A stretch of DNA of 64,000 nt from Modestobacter sp. VKM Ac-2984 (lineage in GTDB: Bacteria > Actinomycetota > Actinomycetes > Mycobacteriales > Geodermatophilaceae). A model generated the notes under the pieces. It saw only the letters and a program-made list of their open reading frames with translations, made no database searches and was not told the DNA's origin. Location of the stretch: NCBI RefSeq assembly GCF_026967985.1, contig NZ_JAPVBJ010000007.1, positions 124,001 through 188,000 on the forward strand. The letters run 5' to 3'. The translations under genes and the position numbers were made by a program. This document shows, piece by piece, positions 24,536-33,406 of the stretch; the stretch's first letter is position 1; each line of letters starts with the position of its first letter.

Positions 24536-25399
24536 TCAGCTGCCCCGGACCCGGCGGACCCAGCGGGCGATCTGCTCGGCGGTCTCCTCGGTGCGGGTCA
24601 GCGCCACCATGTGCCCGGCGCCGGGCAGCTGGACGAGCTCACCGTCGGCCAGCTTCGGCATCAGCTCGTCGATCTCCTCCTGCGGCACCTCCGGGTCGTG
24701 CTCGCCGTGCACCACCAGGGTGGGCACGGTCAGCGCCGAGGCGTACTGGACGCCGTTGGTGCTGACGCTGGCCAGCGTGGTCCGGGCCAGCGGGACCCGC
24801 CGGCTGCCCATGAAGTCCTCCCGCACCTGGGCGACCGCGTCCTTCGGCGCACCCGGCTCGAAGGCGAACTGCCGCACCAGCCAGTCGGCCAGCGGCACGA
24901 TCGGCTTGACCCGGTTGGCGACCACGGCCACCAGGCGCAGGACGTAGAGCCAGACCCGGCGGAGCATGCGGCGGGCCACCGGCGGCAGGTCGCGGGCGAG
25001 CCCGGGGGCGGTGACCCCCGAGCCGCCCGAGCCGGCGAACACGACCCCGCTGATCCGGTCCAGCCCGAGGTCGCGGGCGTGGACGACGATGATGCCGCCG
25101 CCGAGGCTGCTGCCGACCACGACCGCCTGCCCGTCGGGCACGACCTCCTCCAGCACCGCCGCCAGGTCCTGGGCGTGTGCCTCGAGGCTGTAGTCGCCGG
25201 CGGGTGCGTTCGCGCTGCGCCCGTGGCCGCGCAGGTCGTACAGCACCACCCGGTGACGGTCGGCGAGCAGCTCGGGCACGCGACCCCAGGAGCCCGTGGT
25301 CATGCCCAGGCCGTTGACGAACACGACCACGGGGCCGTCGGCCGGGCCCTGGACCTGCAGGGGGAGGACGGTGGCATCGGAGGAGACGACGTGGCGCAC
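24536..25399 (-). CDS. Alpha/beta fold hydrolase
   Basis: 287-residue hydrolase with FVNGLGMTTGSWGRV (oxyanion region, near 27), YDLRGHGRSANAPAGDY near 54, nucleophile elbow VVGSSLGGGIIV near 95 (Ser), VVHGEHDPEVPQEE near 233 (Asp) and GAGHMVALTRTEE near 262 (His). The Ser nucleophile points to an esterase, lipase or C-C hydrolase. GTG 25399 has TAGGTT 6 bases upstream, so it has its own promoter and is not part of the cobalamin operon that ends 41 bases upstream on the same strand. Confidence 0.88.
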   Translation of the reverse strand: MRHVVSSDATVLPLQVQGPADGPVVVFVNGLGMTTGSWGRVPELLADRHRVVLYDLRGHGRSANAPAGDYSLEAHAQDLAAVLEEVVPDGQAVVVGSSLGGGIIVVHARDLGLDRISGVVFAGSGGSGVTAPGLARDLPPVARRMLRRVWLYVLRLVAVVANRVKPIVPLADWLVRQFAFEPGAPKDAVAQVREDFMGSRRVPLARTTLASVSTNGVQYASALTVPTLVVHGEHDPEVPQEEIDELMPKLADGELVQLPGAGHMVALTRTEETAEQIARWVRRVRGS

Positions 25400-25440
25400 C
25401 GGGGCAACCTACGTCCACCGCGCGTCGGTCGCTCGGTGGA

Positions 25441-26673
25441 TCAGCCGGCGCCGAGGGCCACCACGTCGCCGACCACCCACACGGCGGGCGGCCGGACGCC
25501 CTCGTCGGCGATGGTCGTCCCCAGTCCCGCCAGGGTGGTGCGCAGGGTCCGCTGCGAGGGGCTGGCGCCGTCGCTGACCACGGCGACCGGCGTCTCCGGC
25601 GCCCGGCCGTGCTCGACGAGGGCTGCGGAGATCGCCGGGGCGGTGTCCACGCCCATCAGCACCACGATGGTGCCGCGCAGCCGGCCCAGCGCCGCCCAGT
25701 CGACCAGGGACGCCGGGTGTCCCGGTGGCACGTGCCCGGAGACCACGACGAACTCGTGGGTCAGCCCGCGGTGGGTGACCGGGACGCCGGCCAGCCCGGG
25801 GACGGCGATCGCACTGGTCACCCCGGGCACGACCTCGACCGGCACGCCGGCCGCGGCGCACGCCTCGAGCTCCTCGTAGCCGCGGCCGAAGACGAACGGG
25901 TCGCCGCCCTTGAGGCGCACCACCCGGCGGCCGGCCAGGGCGTGGGAGACCAGCAGCTCGTTGATCTGCTCCTGCGCCATCGAGCGCCCGCGCGGCAGCT
26001 TGGAGGCGTCGATGACCAGCACGTCGGCGGGCAGGGAGGCCAGCAGCCCCTGCGGGGCGAGGTGGTCGGCGACGACGACGTCCGCCGTGGCGACCGCCTG
26101 CCGGCCGCGCACCGTGACCAGCCCGGGGTCACCCGGACCGCCCCCCACCAGGACGACGCTGCCGGCGGCCACCGACGGCGTGCGGGAGGCGCGGTCGGCG
26201 ATGGAGCCGTCGGTCAACCCGGTCAGCACCGCGTCCCGCACGCCGATGGCCCGCTGCGGGTCACCGCCCCCGTGCACGCCGATGACGAGGTCGCCCTGCC
26301 GGCCGACCGCCGGGGTCCAGACGGTGGAGACCGAACGGTCGTCGGCGCGGGCGCAGAACACCCGGTCGCGCTCGGCCTCGGCGGCGACGGCGGCGTTCAC
26401 GTCCGGGTCGTCGGTGGCGGCCACGGCGTACCACGCCCCGGCCAGGTCGCCCGCGACCCAGCGGCGCGGGTGCCAGGTGACCGAACCGGGTGCGACCAGG
26501 GCCTCGAGGGCCGGCGTGAGCTCGGGGCTGACCACGGTGACCTGCGCGCGGGCCTCGAGGAGCCCGGCGACCCGGCGGTGCGCCACCTGGCCCCCGCCGA
26601 CGACGACGACGCGGCGACCGGCCAGTCGCAGGCCCACCGGGTAGACGGTGCCCGGATCCGGAGCGGCGGTCAC
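25441..26673 (-). CDS. cobA: Siroheme synthase-type fusion: precorrin-2 dehydrogenase / uroporphyrinogen-III C-methyltransferase
   Basis: 410-residue CysG-like protein. The N-terminal NAD-binding part (about 8-150) starts at RRVVVVGGGQVAHRRVAGLL and could make sirohydrochlorin; the C-terminal SUMT part (about 168-410) has VGGGPGDPGLVTVRGRQAV, RLKGGDPFVFGRGYEELEA and VPGVTSAIAVPGLAGVPVTH. It makes precorrin-2, the branch point to cobalamin and siroheme. GTG 26673 overlaps the cobT stop (GTGA). Last gene of the riboswitch operon. No ferrochelatase part was recognised. Same neighbour role as cysG (Rv2847c) beside cobB and cobO in M. tuberculosis. Confidence 0.94.
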   Translation of the reverse strand: MTAAPDPGTVYPVGLRLAGRRVVVVGGGQVAHRRVAGLLEARAQVTVVSPELTPALEALVAPGSVTWHPRRWVAGDLAGAWYAVAATDDPDVNAAVAAEAERDRVFCARADDRSVSTVWTPAVGRQGDLVIGVHGGGDPQRAIGVRDAVLTGLTDGSIADRASRTPSVAAGSVVLVGGGPGDPGLVTVRGRQAVATADVVVADHLAPQGLLASLPADVLVIDASKLPRGRSMAQEQINELLVSHALAGRRVVRLKGGDPFVFGRGYEELEACAAAGVPVEVVPGVTSAIAVPGLAGVPVTHRGLTHEFVVVSGHVPPGHPASLVDWAALGRLRGTIVVLMGVDTAPAISAALVEHGRAPETPVAVVSDGASPSQRTLRTTLAGLGTTIADEGVRPPAVWVVGDVVALGAG

Positions 26674-27758
26674 TTCTCGGTCACACCGGCGGAGTCGAAG
26701 GTGGCGACGTCGCGCAGCGCACGGGCCGCACTGGCCACCAGGGGCAGGCTCAGCAGCGCCCCGGTGCCCTCGCCGAGGCGCAGGTCGAGCCCGAGCAGCG
26801 GGCGCAGGCCCAGCGCGCGCAGGGCGAGGCCGGCGCCGGGCTCGGCCGAGGTGTGCCCGGCCAGGGCGTGCGCCAGGGCCGCGGGGCACAGCGCTGCGGC
26901 GACGAGGGCGGCCGAGCCGGCGATCACGCCGTCCAGCAGCACCGGCACCCGGGCGGCTGCGGCACCGAGCACGAAGCCGGCCAGCGCGGCGTGCTCCAGG
27001 CCGCCCAGCTCCGCCAGCGCGGCGAGGGCCGCCTCGGGGGTGGCCGGGCGGACCGGCACCCGGGCCACCGCGCGGGTGACCACCGCGATCTTGCGTTCCA
27101 GCGTGGGGTCGTCGATGCCGGTGCCGCGGCCGGTCGCCGCGGCCGGGGCAGCGCCGGTGAACGCGCAGACCAGGGCCGCGGCGGCGGTGGTGTTGCCGAT
27201 CCCCATGTCGCCGGTGACCAGGCACCCGGAGCCGGCGGCGAGCGTCGTCGCCACCTCGATGCCGACCTCGACCGCCTGCCGGGCCTCGGCGAGGGTCATC
27301 GCCGGACCGAGCGAGAGGTCGGCGGTGCCGCGGCGGACGTTGCGCTCCAGCAGCCCCGCGGCGGGGCCGACCGGGGTGGCCACGCCGACGTCGACCACGA
27401 CCACCTCGGCGCCCAGCTGGGCGGCGAAGGCGTTGACCACGGCGCCGCCGGCGGCGAAGTTCGCCACCATCTGCGCGGTGACCTCCTGCGGCCACGGGGT
27501 GACGCCCTGGGCGTGCACGCCGTGGTCGCCGGCGAAGACCGCGACCGCGGCCGGTTCGGGCAGTGGGGGTGGGCACACCCCGGCGATGCCGGCCAGCTGC
27601 GCCGCGACGTCCTCGAGCACGCCGAGGGAGCCGGGGGGCTTGGTCATCCGGTCCAGCCGCTCCCGAGCGGCCCGCTCGGCGGTGCTGTCCCGCGGGGTGA
27701 TGGCCGCGATGGTCGCACCCAGCAGCGTGCCGGCGAAGGGGGTCGGGTCGGTGCTCAG
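26670..27758 (-). CDS. cobT: Nicotinate-nucleotide-dimethylbenzimidazole phosphoribosyltransferase, probable CTG start
   Basis: 362 residues from CTG 27758. It activates the lower ligand base of cobalamin. TKPPGSLGVLEDVAAQLA (near 39), FAGDHGVHAQGVTPWPQEVT (near 75), GDMGIGNTT (near 181) and the catalytic Glu in GHTSAEPGAG (near 314) are all present. The only in-frame ATG, 27647, would remove the conserved N-terminal helix that includes ERAARERLDRMTKPPG. No ATG, GTG or TTG exists upstream in frame before a stop. CTG 27758 overlaps the preceding TGA as CTGA and has GGAGGT 3 bases upstream. So CTG is the best start. Confidence 0.9.
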   Translation of the reverse strand: MSTDPTPFAGTLLGATIAAITPRDSTAERAARERLDRMTKPPGSLGVLEDVAAQLAGIAGVCPPPLPEPAAVAVFAGDHGVHAQGVTPWPQEVTAQMVANFAAGGAVVNAFAAQLGAEVVVVDVGVATPVGPAAGLLERNVRRGTADLSLGPAMTLAEARQAVEVGIEVATTLAAGSGCLVTGDMGIGNTTAAAALVCAFTGAAPAAATGRGTGIDDPTLERKIAVVTRAVARVPVRPATPEAALAALAELGGLEHAALAGFVLGAAAARVPVLLDGVIAGSAALVAAALCPAALAHALAGHTSAEPGAGLALRALGLRPLLGLDLRLGEGTGALLSLPLVASAARALRDVATFDSAGVTEK

Positions 27759-29164
27759 CGGACCTCCTCGGTCGTGTCGATCGGGTCAAGGGTCTCAGCC
27801 AGCGCCGACGCGAACGCACGGGAGGTCTCCGGGTCCCGGACGGCGACCCGCAGGTGGTCGCTGGTCAGGCCGGGGAACGTGTCGCCCCGGCGCACCGCCC
27901 AGCCGCGGTCGCGCAGCCGCTGGCGCACCCGAGCACCGCCGGGCACGCGCAGCAGCAGGAACGACGACCGCGGCTCGGCCACGACGTGCACCCCGGCGGG
28001 CAGTGCGGCGACCAGCGCGGCCCGGTGCTCGGTGAGCCGGTGCGCCACCTCCTCGGCCTCGGCCCGGGCGGCCGGGATGGTGCAGGCGGCCAGTGCGGCG
28101 AGCGCGGGGGTCGAAACCGGCCAGTGCGGTTGCTGTGCGGCCAGCGCAGCGACCAGGTCGGCCGGTCCCAGCGCGTAGCCGACCCGCAGCCCGGCCAGGC
28201 CCCAGGTCTTGGTCAGGCTGCGCACCACCAGCAGCCCGGGCAGGTCGGCGCGGCCGGCCAGCGACTCCGGCTCCCCGGGCACGGTGTCGGCGAACGCCTC
28301 GTCCACCAGCAGCACCCGCCCCGGGCGGGTCAGCGCAGCGAGGTCGGCGGCGGGGTGCAGCACCGACGTCGGGTTGGTCGGGTTCCCGACGACGACGAGG
28401 TCGGCGTCGGCCGGGACCGCCGCCGGGTCCAGCCGGTACCCCGGTCCGGTCAGCAGCAGCCGCTCCACCGGGTGGCCGGCGGCGCGCAGCGCGGCCTCCG
28501 GCTCGGTGAAGGAGGGGTGGACGACGACCGCGCGGCGGGGGCGCAGCGCCCGGGCGACCAGCGTGAACGTCTCGGCCGCGCCGGCGGTGAGCAGCACCTC
28601 GGCGGGGTCGCGGTGGTGGGCGGCGGCGACGGCGGCGCGGGCCGGGCGCGGGTCGGGGTAGGCGGCGCTGGCGTCGAGGGCGTCGACCAGGACGGCGCGC
28701 AGCCAGGCCGGGAGGGCGTCCGCGCGGACGTTGACCGCGAGGTCGACCAGCCCGGGGGCGACCTCGGCGTCGCCGTGATGACGGAGGTCGACGTCGTGGA
28801 CGTCGGTGGTGACGGCCACCGCCACCGTGACCCGGCCGTGCACCCTCTTGCTGACGACGAGCCGGCCACCCCCGAGCAGGGCCGCCGCCTCGGCCACCGA
28901 CGCCGTGCCGACGGCGGCGGCGACCCGCGCCGACGGGGTGGGCACCGGGACGGCGGCCAGGGCGGCGGCCGGGTGCCCGGTCAGCAGCCAGCCGCGGCGC
29001 GCCGCCGCCTCGCGCACCCCCGGCTCGGCGGCCCGGACGTCCAGCGTGGCCAGCCGGACCGGGCCCTCCGGGGCCGGCAGCACGGCGTCGACGGCGGCCA
29101 GCACCTCCGCGGCGCTCACCCCGGTGGTGACGCCCACGCCGACGGTCGTCCTCGGGCCGGTCAC
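27755..29164 (-). CDS. CobE (CbiG C-terminal)-CobC fusion: cobalamin protein plus threonine-phosphate decarboxylase-like aminotransferase
   Basis: 469 residues. Residues about 1-120 match CobE/Cbi[22 protein letters not shown], the block [18 protein letters not shown], and [20 protein letters not shown]. Residues about 130-469 are a PLP enzyme of the CobC/CobD group: [35 protein letters not shown], and [19 protein letters not shown] with the PLP lysine. The aminotransferase half makes aminopropanol phosphate from threonine phosphate. GTG 29164 overlaps the cbiO stop. The CobE half may act in ring opening as in CbiG/CobE; partners unknown. Confidence 0.88.
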   Translation of the reverse strand: MTGPRTTVGVGVTTGVSAAEVLAAVDAVLPAPEGPVRLATLDVRAAEPGVREAAARRGWLLTGHPAAALAAVPVPTPSARVAAAVGTASVAEAAALLGGGRLVVSKRVHGRVTVAVAVTTDVHDVDLRHHGDAEVAPGLVDLAVNVRADALPAWLRAVLVDALDASAAYPDPRPARAAVAAAHHRDPAEVLLTAGAAETFTLVARALRPRRAVVVHPSFTEPEAALRAAGHPVERLLLTGPGYRLDPAAVPADADLVVVGNPTNPTSVLHPAADLAALTRPGRVLLVDEAFADTVPGEPESLAGRADLPGLLVVRSLTKTWGLAGLRVGYALGPADLVAALAAQQPHWPVSTPALAALAACTIPAARAEAEEVAHRLTEHRAALVAALPAGVHVVAEPRSSFLLLRVPGGARVRQRLRDRGWAVRRGDTFPGLTSDHLRVAVRDPETSRAFASALAETLDPIDTTEEVR

Positions 29165-30006
29165 GTGCGCACGCCGGGGCGGTCGGGGAGGGCGGCCAGC
29201 AGCGCGTCGGCGTCGCGGGGGAGGGCGCCGTCGGGCAGCAGCCCGAGGGCCTGCAGCCGCGCGCCGACGCTGAGGGCCCACGGGCGGTCCAGCCGGGCGC
29301 GGGCCAGCAGCGCGTCGTCGCCCAGGACGACGTCCGGCGCGCCCTGCACCACCCCGCCGTCCACCACGACGGCGACCTCGTCGGCCCAGCGCAGCGCCAG
29401 GTCGACGTCGTGGGTGCTCATCACGATCGTCGAGTCGGCCTCCTGCAGCCGGGTCAGTGCGGCCAGGGCCTCGCCGACCGCGGTCGGGTCGAGCCCGGCG
29501 GTCGGCTCGTCGAGCATCAGCACGCAGGGCCGCATCGCCACCGCGCCGGCGATCGCCACCCGCTTGCGCTCGCCGTAGGAGAGCTGGTGCGTCGGGCGGC
29601 CGGCCAGGTGTGCCACGGCGAGCAGCTCCAGGGCCTCCGCCACCCGGGCACGGACCTCCTCCTCCGGCAGGCCGAGGTTGACCGGGCCGAAGGAGACGTC
29701 CTGCGCGACCGAGGCGCTGAACAGCTGGTCGTCGGGGTCCTGCAGCACCAGCTGCACCGCCTGCCGGTGGGCGCGCAGGCCCTTCCGGGTGGCGTGCAGC
29801 TCGGCGCCGTCCAGCGTGATCCGGCCGCGGGTGGGCGGCAGCGCCCCGGACAGACAGCGCAGCAGCGTCGTCTTGCCCGAGCCGTTCGCGCCCAGCAGCG
29901 CGAGCCGGCGGCCGGGCGGCACGGTCAGCGACGCGCCGTCGAGCACCCGGGCGCCGCGCTCGTACCCGGCGACCAGGCCCTCCGCGGCCAGGGTCAGGTG
30001 GCTCAC
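29161..30006 (-). CDS. cbiO: Cobalt ECF transporter ATPase CbiO
   Basis: 281-residue ATPase subunit. Walker [13 protein letters not shown] near 39, Q-loop [10 protein letters not shown] near 83, signature [14 protein letters not shown] near 138 and Walker [15 protein letters not shown] near 158, H-loop MSTHDVDLA near 193. It powers uptake together with CbiQ, CbiM and CbiN directly upstream. GTG 30006 has AGCGAGGAGG ending 4 bases upstream, supplied by a dispersed repeat. The cobE-cobC start overlaps its stop. Confidence 0.95.
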   Translation of the reverse strand: MSHLTLAAEGLVAGYERGARVLDGASLTVPPGRRLALLGANGSGKTTLLRCLSGALPPTRGRITLDGAELHATRKGLRAHRQAVQLVLQDPDDQLFSASVAQDVSFGPVNLGLPEEEVRARVAEALELLAVAHLAGRPTHQLSYGERKRVAIAGAVAMRPCVLMLDEPTAGLDPTAVGEALAALTRLQEADSTIVMSTHDVDLALRWADEVAVVVDGGVVQGAPDVVLGDDALLARARLDRPWALSVGARLQALGLLPDGALPRDADALLAALPDRPGVRT

Positions 30007-30009
30007 AGC

Positions 30010-30082
30010 GCCTCCTCGCTGGCGCTCGTCGGCGGTGATCGCCGAGGCGCTGCGCCCATGGACGAGCTCGCGAGCTCGCTCA
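30010..30082 (-). repeat. Dispersed intergenic repeat, copy 1 (cbiQ-cbiO)
   Basis: On the minus strand the unit runs from TGAGCGAGCTCGCGAGCTC (holding the cbiQ stop TGA and a 14-bp palindrome) to GCGCCAGCGAGGAGG, which provides the Shine-Dalgarno of cbiO. The ends match copy 2 at 34025-34094; the middles differ. Confidence 0.75.
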
Positions 30083-30817
30083 TGCCCCGACCAGGCCCAC
30101 CGTGACGAGGGCGGCCAGGCCGGCGAGGGTGGTCGCGACGAAGCGGGGGGAGGAGGGCAGCACCTCCGGCAGCACGCGCAGCCCGGTCTCCATGCCGCGC
30201 CCGGCCAGCCCGTCGGACAGCCGCCGGGCCCGGTCCCAGGAGCGGGTCAGCACCGCGGCGGCCAGCATCCCCGAGGAGCGGTAGGAGTTGCGGATGCTCG
30301 CGTGACCCATCCGGGCGGCCTGCGCCTCGCGGATGGTCGACAGGCTGGTGAGCAGCACGAACAGCATCCGGTAGGTCACCGAGGCCACCTCGACGACGGC
30401 GTCGGGCACCCGCAGCCGGTGCAGCGCGGGCAGCAGGTCCGACATCGGCGTCGTCGTCGCCAGCAGCAGCACCGCCGCGCTGCCGGCCACCGCGTGCGCG
30501 ACCAGCCCACCCGCCTGCGCGGCGGCGTCCGGCGCCCAGCCGAGGCCGCCGTCCCCGACCTGCACGACGGCGGTCAGGGCCCCGATCAGGATGAACGCCA
30601 GTGGCAGCCGGACCGCCCGGCCGAACGTGCGCGCCGGTACCCGGGCCGGGCCCAGCGCCAGGACGACGGCGGCCAGCCCGACGAGCACGCTGCCGGGCCA
30701 GGCGGGGAGCACCAGCGCGGCGAGCACCAGTCCGCCGCTGAGCAGCAGCTTGTCGGCGGGGGAGCGCAGCCGCCAGGCACTGGCCCAGGCGGCGTCGTCG
30801 ATCGCCAGCCCGGTCAC
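30080..30817 (-). CDS. cbiQ: Cobalt ECF transporter transmembrane component CbiQ
   Basis: 245-residue membrane protein (ECF T component), with about five hydrophobic segments. [18 protein letters not shown] lies near the start; the conserved coupling helices include [11 protein letters not shown] near 162 and [20 protein letters not shown] near 190, which carry the Ala-Arg-Gly type motifs that contact the ATPase. GTG 30817 overlaps the cbiN stop (GTGA). The stop lies within the repeat element before cbiO. Confidence 0.93.
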   Translation of the reverse strand: MTGLAIDDAAWASAWRLRSPADKLLLSGGLVLAALVLPAWPGSVLVGLAAVVLALGPARVPARTFGRAVRLPLAFILIGALTAVVQVGDGGLGWAPDAAAQAGGLVAHAVAGSAAVLLLATTTPMSDLLPALHRLRVPDAVVEVASVTYRMLFVLLTSLSTIREAQAARMGHASIRNSYRSSGMLAAAVLTRSWDRARRLSDGLAGRGMETGLRVLPEVLPSSPRFVATTLAGLAALVTVGLVGA

Positions 30818-31218
30818 GGCGTCGTGGGGGGCGTGGCTGCTGTCTCCGCCGTCTGCCGGCCGGTGTGCTCCGCCGTCTGCTGGCCGGTCTGCTCCGCCGT
30901 CTGCTGGCCGGTCTGCTCCGCCGTCTGGCGGGCCGTCTTCTCCGCCGTCCGCCGGCCCTTCAGCCGGCCGAGCACGTAGCCCAGCACCCCGCCGCCGAGC
31001 GCCGCCTGCACCGCGAACAGGCCGGACTCGATCTCCGAGGAGCCGGGGGAGAAGACCGACTGGAACCAGGGCTCGTAGCCGGCGTCGGACTCCTCGATCA
31101 GTTCGGTGGCCTGGCTGTCCGTGCCGGCGTACTCGCTGGCGCCGTCGAGCAGCAGCGGTGTGGCGAACAGGGCGATCACGGCCAGCACCAGCAGGGCGGT
31201 GACCAGGTGCCGCCTCAT
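30814..31218 (-). CDS. cbiN: Cobalt transport protein CbiN with repetitive C-terminal tail
   Basis: 134-residue small membrane subunit. Two hydrophobic segments (about 6-24 and 66-82) flank the CbiN block [24 protein letters not shown] and [20 protein letters not shown]. The family usually ends near residue 100; here about 40 extra residues follow, an 8-residue repeat around QTAEQTGQ encoded by four 24-bp DNA units. ATG/GTG overlaps join it to cbiM and cbiQ. Needed with CbiM for cobalt selectivity. Confidence 0.92.
   Translation of the reverse strand: MRRHLVTALLVLAVIALFATPLLLDGASEYAGTDSQATELIEESDAGYEPWFQSVFSPGSSEIESGLFAVQAALGGGVLGYVLGRLKGRRTAEKTARQTAEQTGQQTAEQTGQQTAEHTGRQTAETAATPPTTP
30845..30940 (-). 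repeat. 24-bp tandem repeat x4 inside cbiN
   Basis: Units beginning TCCGCCGTCTG at 30845, 30869, 30893 and 30917 are exactly 24 bases each, in frame, and encode 8 residues each of the CbiN tail. A partial fifth unit starts at 30941. Confidence 0.85.
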
Positions 31219-31931
31219 CGCTCGCCACCCGGGGCGGCCTCGGCCACCGGGGCCTCATCCGGTTCGGGCGTGCGGCGGAGGACGCCGAGGCGCTCCAGCT
31301 CGGGGCGGGCGCTGACCACGAGCACCCGGAACAGCAGGACGCCGAGCAGGCCCTCGCCGATCGCCAGCGGCACCTGGGTGAACGCGAAGACGGACAGGAA
31401 CTTGGCCGCCGCCCCGGCGAAGCCGCTGGCCGCGTCGGGGTGCGCCCAGGCCAGCTGCAGCGCCGTCGTCACGTAGGTGGCCAGGTCGGCCACGGCCATC
31501 GCGGCGAAGACCCCGGGGAGCAGCCCGCCCCCGCTGCGCCGGACCAGCCGGTAGGCGGCGTAGCCGGCCCAGGGGCCGACGACCGCCATGGAGAAGGCGT
31601 TGGCGCCCAGGGTGGTCAGCCCGCCGTGGGCCAGCAGCAGCGCCTGGAACAGCAGCACCACCGTGCCGAGCAGCGCCATCACCGGTGGCCGGAACAGGAC
31701 GGCGCCCAGCCCGGTGCCGGTCGGGTGGCTGGAGCTGCCGGTGATCGAGGGCAGCTTGATCGCGCTGAGCACGAAGGTGAACGCCCCGGCGGCGCCGAGC
31801 AGCAGGGTCGACTCCGGGTTCTCCCGCACCTCCGTGACCACGGCCCGGGCGCCGTGGACGACGAACGGGGCGGCGGCGATCGTCCAGCCGATGGCATGCG
31901 CGGGCGGCAGGAACCCCTCAGCGATGTGCAC
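31215..31931 (-). CDS. cbiM: Cobalt ECF transporter substrate-binding component CbiM
   Basis: 238-residue membrane S component. The N-terminus (V)[15 protein letters not shown] is the metal-binding signature, with the His at position 2. [20 protein letters not shown] near 58 is also diagnostic. Six to seven hydrophobic segments follow. GTG 31931 lies inside the 3' end of cobB (14-base overlap). The C-terminal 30 residues are hydrophilic. Confidence 0.95.
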   Translation of the reverse strand: MHIAEGFLPPAHAIGWTIAAAPFVVHGARAVVTEVRENPESTLLLGAAGAFTFVLSAIKLPSITGSSSHPTGTGLGAVLFRPPVMALLGTVVLLFQALLLAHGGLTTLGANAFSMAVVGPWAGYAAYRLVRRSGGGLLPGVFAAMAVADLATYVTTALQLAWAHPDAASGFAGAAAKFLSVFAFTQVPLAIGEGLLGVLLFRVLVVSARPELERLGVLRRTPEPDEAPVAEAAPGGER

Positions 31932-33297
31932 GGCCGACCTCCTGGGGGAGCCGCGCGGCGGCGGCGACGAAGCGGGTGGCCATCCCGGGGGACCCGGCCC
32001 AGTTCAGGTGCAGGTAGGAGGCGTGCACGGTGCCGGCCACGAAGCCCTCCGGTCCGTCGGCGTTCCACTGCCAGGCGGGGGTCGCTCCGGCGGCGGGGCC
32101 GGCGGAGGTGCGGTGGAACTCGTGCCCACGGACCCGGGTGCCGGCCGGAGCCAGCACGCTGTCGGTGAGCGCCACCGCGGCGCGGTAGCCCAGCGTGAGC
32201 TTGGGGTGCATCGCCGTCGTCGTGGGCAGCACACCGCACATCGGCTCGCCGTCCAGCTCCTGGGAGAGGTACAGCAGCCCGGCGCACTCGGCGGCGATCG
32301 GACCCCCGCGGGCGGCCAGGTCGGCGATCGCCGTCCGCAGGCCGACGTTCGCGCTCAGCGCGCTGGCGTGCACCTCGGGGAAGCCGCCGCCGACGACCAG
32401 CGCCCGGGTCCCCTCGGGGAGGGCGTCGTCCCGGAGCGGGTCGACGGTCACCACCTCGGCGCCGGCGGCGGTGAGCAGCTCGGCGGTCTCGGCGTAGCCG
32501 AAGGTGAAGGCCGGGCCGCCGGCGACGGCGACGACCGGCCGGCCCTCGACCCGGGTCACCTCGGCGGCCGGGTCCCACGGCTCACCGGCCAGGTCCGGCG
32601 CGGTGCGGGCCAGCCGCAGGACGGCGTCCAGGTCGATGCTCGACTCGACGACCGCGCCCAGCGCGCGCACCGTGCGGACCGCCTCCGCCGACCGCTCGGC
32701 CGCCGGCACCAGGCCGAGGTGCCGGGACGGCGTCTGGAGCTCCGCGATCCGGCGCACCGCACCGAGCACCGGCACCCCGGCCGTGCCCAGCGCCTCGCGC
32801 AGGATCGCCTCGTGCCGGTCGGAGCCGACCCGGTTGAGCACCACGCCGCCGATCCGCACGGTGGGGTCGAAGGTGGCGAACCCGTGCACCAGCGCGGCCA
32901 CGCTGCGGGCCTGCGAGGCGGCGTCGACCACGAGCACCACCGGCGTCTGCAGGTGCGCGGCGACCTGGGCGGTGGAGCCGTAGCCGGGTTCGACGCTGGC
33001 GTGCGCGGCGCCGTCGAACAGCCCCATCACGCCCTCGACGACCGCGACGTCGGCGCCGCGGGAGCCGTGCAGGAACAGCGGGGTGATCCGGTCGTCGCCG
33101 ACCAGCCACTTGTCCAGGTTGCGGCCCGGGCGGCCGGCGGCGAGGCCGTGGTAGCCGGGGTCGATGTAGTCCGGCCCGACCTTGTGCGGGCTCACCGTGA
33201 GCCCACGGTTGGTGAGCGCGGCGATCAGCCCGGTGGTGATCGACGTCTTCCCGGCGTTCGACGACGGCGCCGCGACCACGATCCGCGGCATCCTCAT
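31918..33297 (-). CDS. cobB: Cobyrinic acid a,c-diamide synthase
   Basis: 459-residue ATP-dependent glutamine amidotransferase that amidates the a and c side chains. The N-terminal P-loop is [16 protein letters not shown] near 9; [10 protein letters not shown] near 85 and [17 protein letters not shown] near 150 are conserved. The C-terminal glutaminase domain has the nucleophile Cys in [14 protein letters not shown] near 340 and His in RGHEFHRT near 395. ATG 33297 was chosen; ATG 33291 is also possible. The upstream gap holds two AT-rich palindromes. Order cobO-cobB matches M. tuberculosis Rv2849c-Rv2848c. Confidence 0.95.
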   Translation of the reverse strand: MRMPRIVVAAPSSNAGKTSITTGLIAALTNRGLTVSPHKVGPDYIDPGYHGLAAGRPGRNLDKWLVGDDRITPLFLHGSRGADVAVVEGVMGLFDGAAHASVEPGYGSTAQVAAHLQTPVVLVVDAASQARSVAALVHGFATFDPTVRIGGVVLNRVGSDRHEAILREALGTAGVPVLGAVRRIAELQTPSRHLGLVPAAERSAEAVRTVRALGAVVESSIDLDAVLRLARTAPDLAGEPWDPAAEVTRVEGRPVVAVAGGPAFTFGYAETAELLTAAGAEVVTVDPLRDDALPEGTRALVVGGGFPEVHASALSANVGLRTAIADLAARGGPIAAECAGLLYLSQELDGEPMCGVLPTTTAMHPKLTLGYRAAVALTDSVLAPAGTRVRGHEFHRTSAGPAAGATPAWQWNADGPEGFVAGTVHASYLHLNWAGSPGMATRFVAAAARLPQEVGRAHR

Positions 33298-33315
33298 CGC
33301 CCGGCCCCCACCGCA

Positions 33316-33390
33316 ACAGAAATGGCCATTTCTGTCCCCGGGTGGGGACGTGACGGTCGGCAAGGAGCGACAGAAATGGCCATTTCTGTC
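33316..33390. repeat. Pair of AT-rich perfect palindromes between cobO and cobB
   Basis: ACAGAAATGGCCATTTCTGT is a perfect 20-bp palindrome at 33316-33335. It recurs at 33369-33390 with one extra G-C pair on each side. The centres are 54 bp apart. Both fall in the 109-base gap between cobO and cobB on the minus strand. Their composition is far more AT-rich than the surroundings. They may be operators, repeat insertions or RNA hairpins within the operon message. Confidence 0.9.
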
Positions 33391-33406
33391 GGACAGGTCG
33401 GGCGGG

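Noticed and set aside
27645-27647. ATG start of cobT
   Set aside because: It would remove the family's conserved N-terminal helix that is encoded in frame upstream.
30845-30940. Regular 24-bp repeats as a CRISPR array
   Set aside because: The units are contiguous without spacers and in frame with cbiN.
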